64,000 nt of DNA, from the NCBI GenBank assembly GCA_024305405.1, contig JAKNDB010000067.1, positions 1,258,001-1,322,000 of the forward strand, in the 5' to 3' direction. A program made the translations under genes and the position numbers. Positions 52,301 through 64,000 of this stretch are shown piece after piece. Under the pieces are notes generated by a model. That model did no database searches. It saw only the letters and a list, made by a program, of their open reading frames with translations, and had not been told where the DNA came from. Position 1 is the stretch's first letter, and each line of letters opens with the position of its first letter. This DNA comes from Dirofilaria immitis (lineage: Eukaryota; Nematoda; Chromadorea; Rhabditida; Onchocercidae).

Positions 52301-55280
52301 AAAAATTATTTTGAGCAATGTTTGTTATTAATTGAATCATCTATCGCTATTGGATTTTTTTGGGATTTTTAAAATCTCAATTTCTGAAAGGTTTTATGAC
52401 AGTTTAAAAGTTTTGATGGATTTTCAGAAATTTTGGAAAATATTGTCATTGCTATAATCTCTTTTGTTTTTCATTTCTCAAGTTATTGTCTCGAGACTTT
52501 GCCAAAAACTAACATGTACGAACTTGAAAAACTGAACTTATTTTTAAAATTTTGTTCTCTGCTAAAAGTTTTTATTTTCTGATAAATATTCGATTCATAA
52601 ATAAATATCAATTCAAATAACCAATTACATATTAAATGTTTGATATGTTTTTATTTAAAATGAATAATTTATCTTTTTATCTAGCAGATGTGTTTTATAC
52701 AAAATTTTAAAATTATGTGTATACTTTTTTGCTAAGCATATCTGCTTTTCTTAATCGGAATTCTGTTGTATCAAAAAGTTTCTCAATTCCTGTATATCTG
52801 CTAAATGAAATATTTATCGGATTATAATGACATAGTACTAATAATAGTAATATTAATTGCAATGATAGTAATCAAAACAGTAATGATAATAATAGCAATA
52901 ATAATAATAACAATAACAGTGATGATTAAGTGTAATGATGATGATAACGATGACAATAAACGATAGTTATTATTAGGGAAAATTTGTACTTGATAAGAAA
53001 GAAATGTCAGATGGTAGTTTCGAGATGATCTACTTTTAGATATGGAAGAGGTTGATCATTTTAAAAGGTGGAAGAATAAGAAAAAGGATGAGAAAGAAAT
53101 AGGGAATGCAAAAAAGATAATATCAGAATTTAACATCTGTTTGGGAGAAATAGCAACAGCTGCTGCTAAGTCATCCGTTTTTAAATTATTTTACTTTCAA
53201 GCTGATATTAGTTCCAATCAATTTCCGGATAATGCTTCGGTTGTATTTTCGAAAATTCCCATTTCCGTTTAATTTTTCGTATCGATCTGGAATAATCTCT
53301 TCCATTATTCTATTTGTTCCATTCAATTAATTTGCTTATTTTTCTTGAGAGACTAATTACTGACATAATATTGTTTATCTTATGTGAAGTAAACATTACA
53401 TGAATACTTTTCAAAATTTCCCGCTTTTATAATTATTCATTTCAAGTTTGTTAAATATCTGAAAAATTTTTTTGTTCTTTTTTTCTTTGTTTATTGCTAC
53501 ATGAATATATTTTAAGTTTTAAATGGATCGTAATTATAATTTCTACTTTTCTCGATAAGATTACTTTAGTCGATTAATCATTAATTGAAATTATTAGAAT
53601 GTTGATCAAATTTTGAAATTTGTCAATTGTATTTTTAAAAGACATAAAATGTGCTTTTCTCATAATTAGCAAAAGAAAATATAGAACTCGAATTTAAATG
53701 AAAACGGAAAATATCATCCTTTTCTCGGCTATCCTCTCTTTTTTTAGTCTGATATGATCATTTCCTCTACGTTTGACCTATTTTTCATTTTCACAGCTTC
53801 TTTCCTCCTTTTTTTTTTTTGCATATTTTATTTGTCCATACTTTTAGATATCATGATTTCTTATCATATCGGTCGTTCTATATGTTCACATTAGTTGCTG
53901 TATATTTATTGATGTAAAATTGAATTGTTAAAATATGAGTTAAAATTAGGAAATTTTTCCTCAACTATTCAATGATATTTGAAAGATTTGTTAGAAATTT
54001 TTTAGAATTAAAAATTATCGAAATATTGTTACTGCAATATGATCATTATCGATTTCGATTTGCTTCATATATCAATGAATTTACTTCACAATTTAGAGAA
54101 AATTAAAAATTTAATGAAAAAAAAATTTCTACAATTTTAATAAATTTATATTATAACAAATAAAATTACTACCAATTGTGAACAATTTCAAGAATGAATC
54201 GTTTTTCACTTTTTTTTTCTTTTTAGAAATGACATTCTTCTTTTATCGCATTTACCAGTATTTAATGTTAGAGGAAAAATATATTTTATTATTTTTCTTT
54301 TTTTTTTTGTTATTCATTCTCAAATCATTTCGTACTATCATATGTTTATTTGCTCTTTACTACTATTGATTATTTAATTGAATATTATAAATAAAATAAT
54401 AATAATAATCCGCATAAAACTATGCATGTTAATTCTTCCGAAATAGATGATTATGTTCAATCAACACTTAGTGATTATGATTATCATTGATAAAATACAT
54501 TATAAAACTTTATTATTTATAGTCTTAAGATTCGTTTGTTATGAATTTACGATGATGAATAAATAAAATTTTGACAAGTTTCTATTTTGATAGATTTTAC
54601 GACGATGACGTATATACATAATCGAGATGATGTTTTTCAAATAACAACGAAATGAAATTTGATGTATGTATAGTTATCAATGATAACCTTAATCCTTAAT
54701 CACTAATCGTTGGGTTAAATTTACAATACAAATAGTAAATATTAAATTTATAAATTCTATACCTAATTTTGATTCGATTCTCAAATTCTTCATTTTAACA
54801 GTCGTAAAATTTTAAAATTTAACAACTAATAATTGATCGATTTAGGAATTGCAATTTGAAAAAAATAAATCGAAAGAAATGTTACATTTAATAGCAAATT
54901 AAATTAAAAATGTATAATTTAGTTGAGAAGTTTTGCATATTTATTTTTTTTTTTTTTTTGTTTAATAATTTAATTTCTATTTATTTTTTTCGTTTTTATT
55001 TTTAGTAAGAAAAAACATTTTATATTTCATTTCGCATATTTGATTGTTAGCAACATACGCGTCTAATCATTCATAAAATATCTATATCTATATATATATA
55101 TATATATTAAAACGATTAAATTTATAACAAAATTTGCGGCAATTATCATACAGATATCGAAAAGTGGTGCCATACATTTGTATTATTTAATATTTGAATT
55201 ACGAAAATTTGTATTCATCATTGATCATCGTTTACTTGATTATTTACTTTGGCTGAAAGAAGTACGAACAGAAATTATTC

Positions 55281-58200
55281 ATGGCTAATTTCAATAATTT
55301 GGTTGTTACAGGTAACAAATTATTTATCTCTTTACATATTTGATTTGTTTTGATGAATCAATCAATAAAGATTCTATTCAAGGTTATAGATATCATGATC
55401 CATTTTCGAAATTGCGATGTATAATTGTATCTCTAATATCATTACAGATGACTTAATAGTTTAAATAATCGATTCAAAGATAGTACTATCATTGATTCCA
55501 AAAAAAAAAAAGATAAATCGAATAAGTTTATAGATCGAAATTTTAAAAGAAGCTGGAAGTAATGAAAATGTAACTAAAATCCGTTTCAGTTAACATAACA
55601 AGTTGTTTGCTTATTTTAATCATTTGGCTATTAATTTATCACTTGATAACACTATCTTTCCAATATTTCTTTTTAATTGCCGGAAATATCCATTTAATGC
55701 GTTTTGAAAAGTTTATTATAAATGATAGTATACATTACGGAAATATCACTTACGTAAATACGTTACAATATTTATGCGTAAACTTTCAGTTAAAACAGTT
55801 TAAGAATTAAATAATTTATTCGTAATTAATATATTATAATAGATATTTTATAGTTGTTTCTGCTCGTGGTTTATCGCTTAAAGGACATAACAAATTAGAA
55901 GTATTCGTAAATTTGACAATTAACAGTAAAGGTAATTGGAAAAGTAAAGTACAAACGGATATTGTTCGAACAACAGCTGATTGTAAATGGGATCAACGAT
56001 GTGAATTGTATGTATTGTTTGTTTATTATTCAAGAATAAGTATCAATTCAATAATAATAATAATATATTAGTAGATTGTATTTACATTTCAGATACGTTG
56101 ATTTTTTCAAGAATTGCAAAATAAGTTTAAAAAAAAATTAATTAAAAGAATAATTATTTCTTGACATTATAAAATTTAAATGTATAAAATCTAAAAAAAA
56201 AAAAAAATTTTATCAAAATAATAATAGTAATAATAATGATTCAAATAAATTGAAAATTTTAATAAAATGAAATTTGTGTTTTTTTTTTTTTTAAATAAAA
56301 TTTTTATTTTAAGCATATTAAATGATATGGAATCAGCATTAACAGTAAGCGTTAATCATCGTACTGTATTGGGTACAAATGATTGTATTGGTGCAATTGA
56401 ATTACCGTTAAATTCATTGATACATAAACGTATGCCAACTTGGTATCGTTTATGCAAAAAAGTAAATATAACGAGAATGGACAAGAAACAAAATATCGTG
56501 GTGAAATATGCTTAAAGTTTGAATTTTCAAATAAAGTATATACGACAGCAAGCAAAAAATTTATCCGTTTCATCATTTTCGATCAATAAGTTGCATGGTA
56601 TGTGTTATTTTTATAAATTATATTTATTCATAAATAATTATTAAACAAATTAAAATTAGAAAATTAATAATTATTAATCAAATTGGAATTAGAAAATTAA
56701 TAATTATTAATCAAATTAAAATTAGAAAATTAATAATTAGTAATCAAATTAAAATTAGAAAATTAATAATTATTAAACAAATTAAAATTAGAAAATTAGA
56801 TATTAAATAAATTATAGTTTCAAACAATTTATTATATCAAGAAAATTGATTAAATGGAAACGAGAATAATTATTAATCGAGGAATTAAAAAAAAATTATA
56901 ATTTTAAATATTTATATATATATATATATATTTAGAAATAGATTAGAGAAAAAGACGAAAAAAAAGTGTATGAAACCAATTATTGGATTGTAATATTTTC
57001 ATTTTTGTTTACAAAAAAGGAATTTGCAGAATTTAGAGAAAAGTAGCATACGTTAGATAATAATCGATATCATTTTGAATCTTTTCAAATAATTAATTTT
57101 GGATTCTAATTTTTGGTGTATGAATTAATCGTACTACTAAAATTATAGGATAATTTGAAAATTTTCATTCAGGTTTTACTAAAATATGATCGAATAAAAT
57201 GATAATAAGTATTGTTCTTTTATGAAATAATCGGTAGTTAAGATTAATTTGACGATTAGAATTTATGATTGTTCGATTTATCCAATACCGTATTATGTCT
57301 TATCCTGTATATGTTACCAGTAAGATTATGATGAATACGATAGGATATAATCTGCTATTGATAGTTTTTTTTGAAAAACGATTTTATTAATATAGGTTAT
57401 CCATTTATTCATCAGTTATTTTTAAGCTATCAGAAATTTGAAAATTAGTAATTATTTTGATAATTTCTAAATAATTTCAATTTTTCTTTAGGTTCCAATA
57501 AATTTGATACATTGAAGCGTAAGATACGAATTGGAAAAAGAAAAATGGTGATATGCCGGATAGCGCTTCATTAATAAGCCTTCCGCAATACGGTCATCGT
57601 CGTTCATCATTATGCGAAGTTTATCCAACGATCCCGAAATCAGATCATATTTCAACGAATGATTTAAATCGAGATGGATTAATAACACCACCAACTGCTA
57701 CACGTGATATTACTGCACATTATGCAACGTTACCGTATAGTACAAAAAGTACCGGTACTTTATTAGGTTTGCCAATTTAGTTTGATCTAATATTTAAGTT
57801 CAATTAATTTAAAGAATTAAATTTGTTTAAATTCGAAAAATTTCAAATATCAGAAAGATGAAATTCAAAAATAAGAATTACTTAAAGTTTATATTACAAT
57901 ATTTTTTAAAGAAAAGATTTTCATATAACTCAAAATTTTAATATTCCTTGATATAAGTGTAATATTTTTAAGCATCTTAATACTTGTTCTTAGTTATTAT
58001 TAACAAATTAATTCAACTTGCAAAATTTTCATTTCTTTTTTAGCTCTATGAAATTAAGTTTAGATTCATCTATCATTTGCTTCTTGTTCATTCGTTTACA
58101 AATAATTTATGATTAATACTTATATTTTGGCTCGATATTAGAATTTTCCAAATTTATTTTTCAAAACGAATAAAATAATGAGCACTGAAAATAACGAGGA

Positions 58201-59453
58201 AAAAAAAAATTAAGTATATGAAATATAGCCTTCTTGTTATAGAAATTACATGAAGATAAAACATTCATTATCATTGAGATATAAGAAATTCCGTAACAAA
58301 TGATTTTTACAAATATTTCGAGAGTGTAGAATATCGTGATACATGATTTTTGCCAAAGATTTATAAAGAATATATAAGAATTTAAAAGAGGCAAAATATT
58401 CCCACTTTTTTTTTAATTTCATTTTCGCATTTACTCGACACTTTCTTCTTGTATGATATTAACTATTTCTTAATTATGCAAAAACCGTTAAATTTGAGTT
58501 AAAAATTTAAAAAGAAACAATTGATCAAATAATTTAAGCTTATATGTATGAGTTTGAATATACGCAATTTCAAATATTTCATATTTTTAGGAATTGATGG
58601 TGTATTATGTCGTTCACAACGTACGTCAACATCATCGAATCGAAATTCATTGAATTCATCTCCAACGCCAACAAATGGTGAAAATGATGGCTCTGATTCT
58701 CCGGCAATAGTTCCACGTCCATGTAGTACTACTTCATCTGGTTTTGGTTCTGGCCGTTCAACCGTTATTAATGGTTCCGACTTAACTTCGGTATTTAAAA
58801 TTTTTATATTTTAATCCGAGAAAGATATAATTGTTCATGAAAAATTTTGCATAACATATAGTAATGAAAAATTAAAGAATTGAAAACTACGAGTTTCAGC
58901 AATATTCGTTTTAATGAAAACACAATAATATCAAGATATTGCAGAATTACCAGGATCTTCTAAATTATCAATATACTTTAAATTATCAGGATATTCTGTC
59001 TCTTTTCTGTATAGTTCCAAAACAATTGTTTAGCTAAAACAAGCATTACTATCTATAAATTTATCGTGAGATTTCTTCAGCTAATTTTGTAAATTCATCA
59101 TTTTGTATTTTATACTTATTCTTGATTAAATTATCTCGCCATAAATTTGAATAAAATTTGTTAAACTCTGCATATTTTTGTTAAGAAATTTTAATTAAAA
59201 TCTGATCATTATCGTAATCAATCTTTCAAATTTTTTCTAATTTTCAGATTTCACATTATCCTTCACGTGAAGAATTAGTAAAGAACATCAATGATTTACG
59301 AATTGAATTAGGACGTAGAGATGCGAAAATCAATGATTTACAAAATTACATTGAAAAATTACTTGCAAGGATTATGGAAAAAATCCAGAAATGTTGGAAG
59401 TTAAATCATCGCGTGGTTTTTCTCGAGATATTAATACATTTCAGTCTTTTTGA
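55281..59453 (+). CDS. Class I Rab11-family interacting protein (C2 plus FIP-RBD), four frameshifts
   Basis: Endosome-recycling adaptor that binds Rab11. Exons: 55281-55311 (MANFNNLVVT), 55854-56007, 56314-56597, 57492-57766, 58591-58790, 59248-59453; splice phases agree at every junction. The N-terminal C2 domain has VVSARGLSLKG, SALTVSVNHRTVLG, CIGAIELPLNSLIHK, WYRLCKK and RGEICLKFEFS, as in Rab11-FIP1/2/5. A segment like TASKNLSVSS then SNKFDTLKRKIRIGKRK matches the post-C2 region of the family. A Ser/Thr-rich linker follows, then the C-terminal Rab-binding coiled coil: EELVKNINDLRIELGRRDAK, INDLQNYIEKLLARIME. The family frame is kept only with -1 steps at about 56476, the A-run 56554-56559, the A-run 57541-57545 and the A-run 59378-59383. 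The last leads to TGA 59451-59453. Middle length is short for the family. Confidence 0.84.
56647..56797. repeat. 33-bp intronic tandem repeat
   Basis: About 4.6 copies of a 33-bp unit (starts AAATTAAAATTAGAAAATTA) beginning at 56647, 56680, 56713, 56746 and 56779, with one or two differences each, in the third intron of the Rab11-FIP gene. Confidence 0.88.
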
Positions 59454-61577
59454 TTTTTTCTTTTTACGTTTTTTAATTTATTTAAACTATATGTTCAATT
59501 TTCAAAAATTTTGCGTCATTAATTCGTTGGTACAATTTGCTATTATTATATAAGATCCAGTATTACAAACCACTTCTACGGGTATCAAATATTTAGTCAA
59601 ACTTTGGGCTATAGGAATGCGATACTGTAATTTATAATCATGTATATTTCTGTGATTCATATTTTTAATGGAACCAAATGCAATTACAGTATGATACCAC
59701 AACTTGTGGTATCATATTTTATCGCAGTATCACAATAAAACAAATAAAATTTCGAAAACTTAATCTTCGCACTATTATGTGAAATTGATGTCATCGTAAT
59801 ATTACTAGGTAAAATTTAATCTTAGTTATATTTGAATCTAGAATGCAAATGATACTGTGACAAGATAATACACTTACCGTAATCATAGTATAAGGACTTC
59901 AAACTCTCAAATTATAGAATTTTTCATATTTTAATCCCTGAAATTCCTTCATTATTTTATTCATCAATCACTATACATGCAATTACAATATTATTCAACG
60001 TGTTGTATCAGTTTTCCTCCTTTTTTTCGCATGTAAATCTTTTCTACTTTTGAAGAAAAAGTATGGCTGAAAATAGTTCTCTACTGTTAAATATATTTTT
60101 TTAACTTTTCTTAAGTTATCAGAATATATGATAAAGTATATACGATACGCAAAAATCAAGTTCAAATCATATGTCTGTTTATTATGTAAAATATTTCTAT
60201 TTTCGACATATAAATAAAGTTTGAAATAATGACTCTTTCAAAAAAAGAGGAAAAAGGAATCAAAAAATTGTAAAAAATATAAGGTTTACTAATTTTTTAC
60301 AATAAAGAAGTATGTTTTCTTATTTAAATTTTCCGAAAAATTTCTACTAAATTCATGCATGGATATAAAAGGTATGAAATTACGAGAAATATTTCGAAAT
60401 TGTTAATATGATATCGACTTAAGGTAAGCGGGAAACTAGGAAAAGATAAAATAAAGAAGAAAAAGATTTTCTCATTTTGGCTTCTAACATTTTTATTCTT
60501 GTAAAAAAGAGATATGAATAAATCAGCAACTTTTTTCATTATTTCATAGTAAAATATAAAACACGATTCGTTGAACTTATCAACTGCTATTATCATTTTA
60601 TCTTACCATTTATTACCAATGTTTTGGTTTAGTATTTTTGCGTTATAGCAAAGAATTCTTTTGTATCAAAACCCTATCATTTTGGAAAAATTTATTTGAA
60701 TAGCAAAATTAGATGAATGATTAGTTGCAGCGTATTAGTTCTTTTTAACAATTTTTGATATTTTAACAATTTTTACGTTATCTTACTTATTATTTACTCA
60801 GTAAAAATCACTGAAATTCAAAGACCAATTTCCAAAAAAGTCCCTTTGAAACCTTCGAACTTCTAAGATTGAAAGAAGTTCCCGAATCCCCTACCCTATA
60901 GAACTACTTACAGGAGAATTCGGCCAAAAACATGGGAATACGAAAGTAACAGACCATTAACGGCTCGTTACATTTTTGCTAAAATTTTTAGTCTCTTAAT
61001 TTTGTTGAACATACACTTTGTTTGAAATTTAGCACCACTTTGTGACCTTTGGTCGATTTATAAGTTAAAATGGAGCTGAGAACTTTTTGATGTAGCATTT
61101 ATTTGAATATATTGGATGAGAAAGGAAAAAGTGCAATCCGAGAAATTTTTAACGAACAAGATATCCATGGTGTAATTAAATGAATATTATACGATTTCAT
61201 GAAGATCGTTTCGAGATAACAAAGATAATGAACATCCCGAGAGATTCCTTCTCACTTTACCATCCTTAGAAATCTCTTAAATTTTTATATTTCTTCGATT
61301 TTTCGTGAGGATGGGACGATACTTTGCTTTGATTATTTTCGAAACTTTCTGAGAATGACCACACTTTACTTTTGAGTTATTCCGAATATCTTAGAAAGGT
61401 TTCCGGTAGTTACCAATAATATGTGATGTTAAAAAGGTATCAGAGTTAACGCTACATGCGAACATGATTGACATTGATTTATCACGTAATTTTGCCGGAT
61501 CTTATGGAGCGATGTTATTCCGACTTAATATTAAATATCATGAAAAATTTCTAACAATATTTATGAAATTTTGCAGG
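59454..61577. other. Spacer between Rab11-FIP and NUP85
   Basis: AT-rich. At about 60862-61029 one + frame is open for 55 codons (includes RTTYRRIRPKTWEYESNRPL and a hydrophobic end), preceded in the same frame by TAA and TGA. It has no start or splice context and may be a fragment of a dead element. Nothing else seen. The splice-leader or intron acceptor of NUP85 (TTTTGCAG) ends at 61577. Confidence 0.45.
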
Positions 61578-63929
61578 CTTATAAATTGAAGGCCATGAAA
61601 TATGCAGCAATTGATGCCAGTACTAGTGAAATAGTAGTTGCCTTATCGGATATCAACGAGGGTCGTTCATCAGGTAAAGCACATGGCAGATTTCAGAAAT
61701 CTGAATATTTTATTAAAATTAAAGAATATTTCGAAATCCTACTCTTTTAAATTGAATATTTCCGATATCGAAATCATCGAAGATCGAAAATATTGTTGTT
61801 GGATTAGTGAAAACTATTCTATATAGTACTTCTTTTCTCATTGATATTTTCTTATCTAAGCTTATAGATTAGAATTAGCCTAAATTTTTTATGTCTGAAC
61901 TTCTATAATGCATAAATTTTGATGCATATTTTTACATCAAAATTCAAGTATAGTCATGTATTATAATCAAAATAATTAGATTATTAATACAAAAAGTATT
62001 AATATTTTCCACTTAGATAATGTACCTGTTGGTAATTTGATTCGAGCGGTTTCCATAAAACATGTCAATCAAACAGTCTTCAAGCATCCAGCAATGCAGT
62101 TACTTGTTCACGAATCACATTGTAAGTATTTTGTGAGAACTTATTTTTGAAATCTGAAATCTCTAACTGAAAATTTTCTTATGCAAAAAATGATTTTTTT
62201 CTTATTTTCAGCCATATTCTCTCGCGCACAACATAATGCAAAACTCTTCACACTTACAGTATCTGAGTGAGTTATGCTGTTTAATTTTTATCTCATTCGA
62301 TTTTCAGGAAAGTTGAGATTAAGCTCGAACCTAGGTGTTGCCTTCATTTCCAGAATTATTTTTAATTTCCATGAAGCATTTGGTACTATATTGTAGAAGA
62401 CGAAGAAAAAAAAGATAGGAAGAAAAAATGTATTAAGATCGCGCCGTTATGGGTTAGCAGAATAATTGAACAGTTTTAGTGATTGCTATCTCCTTATTAT
62501 GAAATGATTGTTAAGCAGTTTTGAAGCTATTTAAAAAAGGAGTTATTCTTATGGTCTTATTGGTTTGATGTTTTTTAAAAACTTTCAAGAATGAAAAAGA
62601 AAATGATCCAAATTCTAGTGTACTATCATACAGTTTACAATATCGTTCCATTATTCGGTCAACACTTTCAACAATTCCCATATCAGAATATGAAATTAAA
62701 GAATCACTTACTACAGCAGAGCTTATTTGGTCGCTTGTTGAGGCTATTTTCATCAAAACCCATGGTATGTAGAGTTGTTAAGAAAAAATTTAAGTTAACT
62801 GTATTCTCGTTTACAATAATGGGGAATATTTTGAAATATGAGATGAAAACGGAAATCTCAAAATGTTTTTCCTCTATTTCGTCATTTCTTTTAGAAAGGG
62901 TATTTGAGAAATTTAATGCAAAGAGATTCATTTATTGCTTAACGTATGAAGTTCCTTTAATATCTTGTTGGATAGATCTGGTGGTTTTGTTTAAGATTCA
63001 TCCATTGTTGTCGACCTAATGACTTGGGCTCGTTTATGCTTGGCACATACTCCATATATTGATGAAATTTCAAACTTACTTCGTAGCAGCAAAATAAAAG
63101 ACTCAACAAGCAGCATTTTTGGCGTCAGGTGAACTTACTATAAATTTCTAATGTTATTTCATTAAAACTACTATTTGGTAGTAGAAGAATGGAAAAGATA
63201 TTAATTCTCATAAAATTTTAAGTAAAACATGATGTTTTATCTTTTCGATATTAATTTGATTATCAAAAAGATTTGGGAAACTAAAAATGAAAAAAATTAT
63301 TGCGTGATAGATGGTTTTTTCTCAGTAAATTTATTTTTCTCTCGGATTCGATGATGATTTTATTTCTGATTTTCAGATTATTTATTTTGTCCTGAGTGGT
63401 ATGTTCAATAACGCAGTTACTTTTCTGGAAACATATGGTAATTTGTGTGATGATAATGCTGTACGGTGTTTGGCCAAGGTGCTTTCGGAAGTAAAAATGG
63501 ATTTATTGAACAATGAAAATACTGCTTTGGATTTTATTAGTGTGCAGGAGGTAAGTGTGTCTGATGAACTCTAAAAATTCAGAAAGTAAGTTATGCAAAT
63601 AAAAACAAATCTTTAAAGTAAATTATAGTATTGAGAACAACTGACAATTATTGTTTTCTCAAAAGAAAAAAAAGTTTTTTCTTTTTCTTGGAAAGAGTGA
63701 AAAGCTCTTGGTTATTTTCTTACTTCTTCAGGAAGTACGTAATATGTGTATAAACGGAGTTTTTGAAACTAATGCTGAAGCTGAGAAGGTAGCGATGATT
63801 ATTGCTGGTGACATTCCGACCATAACATCGGTTTCAGCTCAGTTGGACAATTGGTTTGAATTAGTACCGTCGTACTTATTATTTGTTCAACCGTGTGCTA
63901 CTCTTCCTCAACTTAAGGATGTTGTTAAG
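61578..63929 (+). CDS. NUP85: Nucleoporin NUP85, 5' part (runs off the right edge)
   Basis: Scaffold subunit of the Y-complex of the nuclear pore (NPP-2 in C. elegans). Exons: 61578-61673 (the start may be the ATG near 61596), 62017-62121, 62212-62258, 62590-62764, 62996-63123, 63377-63550, 63732-63929, with phases that agree. The family match is LVHESHSIFSRAQ (human NESHGIF), YRSIIRSTLSTIP, TTAELIWSLVEAIFIKTH, VDLMTWARL and QLDNWFELVPSYLLF, in the same order and spacing as human NUP85 residues of about 90-330. Two donors were chosen by phase: GTATCT at 62259 and GTCAGG at 63124. The downstream GTGAGT at 62267 and GTGAAC at 63130 would break the frame, so they could be alternatives or decoys. 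The donor at 63930 shows that the gene continues past the window. No frame lesion seen. Confidence 0.87.
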
Positions 63930-64000
63930 GTATATGAAATTCAAATATCTCATCAACATCGTTTACTATCTCATCAAATTTTATGGTTATCAAAATTTTA

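Larger units (their letters stand above)
44456..55280. other. 10.8-kb region with no recognisable gene
   Basis: No exon with family resemblance was found on either strand. The strongest open frames (near 45250, 49058, 50851, 53042 and 54178) are low-complexity Phe/Tyr/Lys-rich peptides without splice support. It holds simple repeats: a CT-rich polypyrimidine tract at about 44551-44607, ATT-type tracts near 45905-45950, GA repeats near 47578-47600, an ATTC tract at 48951-48979, a GAT tract at 49271-49320 and AATAAT tracts near 52838-52970. It could contain fast-evolving or non-coding RNA genes that cannot be seen by eye. Confidence 0.55.

Noticed and set aside
53042..53272. 76-codon Lys-rich + frame
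   Set aside because: Isolated, low complexity, no acceptor or donor and no recognisable domain.
56458..56480. GTAAAT after WYRLCKK as a splice donor in the Rab11-FIP
   Set aside because: Any intron ending before the conserved KYRGEIC segment would be under 40 bases; a one-base loss near 56476 explains the frame better.
62300..62345. Possible tRNA B-box (GGTTCGAGC on the - strand)
   Set aside because: No matching A-box, acceptor stem or anticodon arm could be folded around it; it lies in a NUP85 intron.
63123..63377. A frameshift between NUP85 exons
   Set aside because: Choosing the donor GTCAGG at 63124 restores phase, so no lesion is needed.
1..64000. CRISPR arrays, bacterial operons, prophage or toxin-antitoxin systems
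   Set aside because: The window is eukaryotic with spliced genes; no regularly spaced palindromic repeats or bacterial gene clusters were seen.

Overview
The window is AT-rich nuclear DNA from a nematode. Genes are split into many short exons (22 to 360 nt) by GT/AG introns whose acceptors are mostly TTTTCAG- or TTTTAG-like. Two of the best-preserved proteins look like their worm counterparts, an EAT-16-type R7 RGS protein and a U3-55k/RRP9 protein. A parasitic (spirurid or filarial) nematode is the most likely source, judged from base composition, intron style and a BEL/Pao relic; the species cannot be named from this sequence alone. Exons were assembled by eye from reading frame, splice phase and similarity to remembered families.

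Layout, left to right: last two exons of an unknown + gene (78-446); a TRF4/TENT4-type non-canonical poly(A) polymerase on - (1829-4637); a short CxxC glutaredoxin on + (6151-7512); a small LDL-receptor-A transmembrane protein on - with two internal stops (8150-8793); a broken uncharacterised + gene (9832-12332); microspherule protein 1 with its FHA domain on + (12970-17356); an R7 RGS protein (DEP, GGL, RGS) on - (17866-22872); a repeat-rich block with CA/TG microsatellites, a 21-bp minisatellite and a 121-bp tandem duplication (23460-25045); a decayed BEL/Pao retrotransposon (about 26090-27960); two inverted, tail-to-tail C2H2 zinc-finger paralogues, both broken (30643-32731); an uncharacterised + gene (33306-37422); a small single-pass membrane protein on + (38225-38932); a possible micro-protein gene on - (39064-39702); RRP9 on + (40396-44455); about 10.8 kb with no recognisable gene but many simple repeats (44456-55280); a class I Rab11-FIP on + (55281-59453); and the 5' part of nucleoporin NUP85 on +, running off the right edge (61578-63929).

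The genes are ordinary dispersed eukaryotic genes: RNA tailing, rRNA processing, nuclear pore, chromatin, G-protein signalling and endosome recycling. There is no operon or defence-type cluster.

The most unusual signal is that reading-frame breaks are frequent and nearly always of one kind. At about 15 places the conserved frame can be followed only by stepping back one base, as if one base were missing, often in an A or T run. They hit the poly(A) polymerase (2), both zinc-finger genes (3 each), MCRS1 (1), RRP9 (1), the Rab11-FIP (4) and the 9.8-12.3 kb gene (at least 1). The RGS gene, the glutaredoxin and NUP85 have none. Uncorrected homopolymer deletions, or a decaying copy such as a degenerating sex-chromosome segment, are the main explanations.
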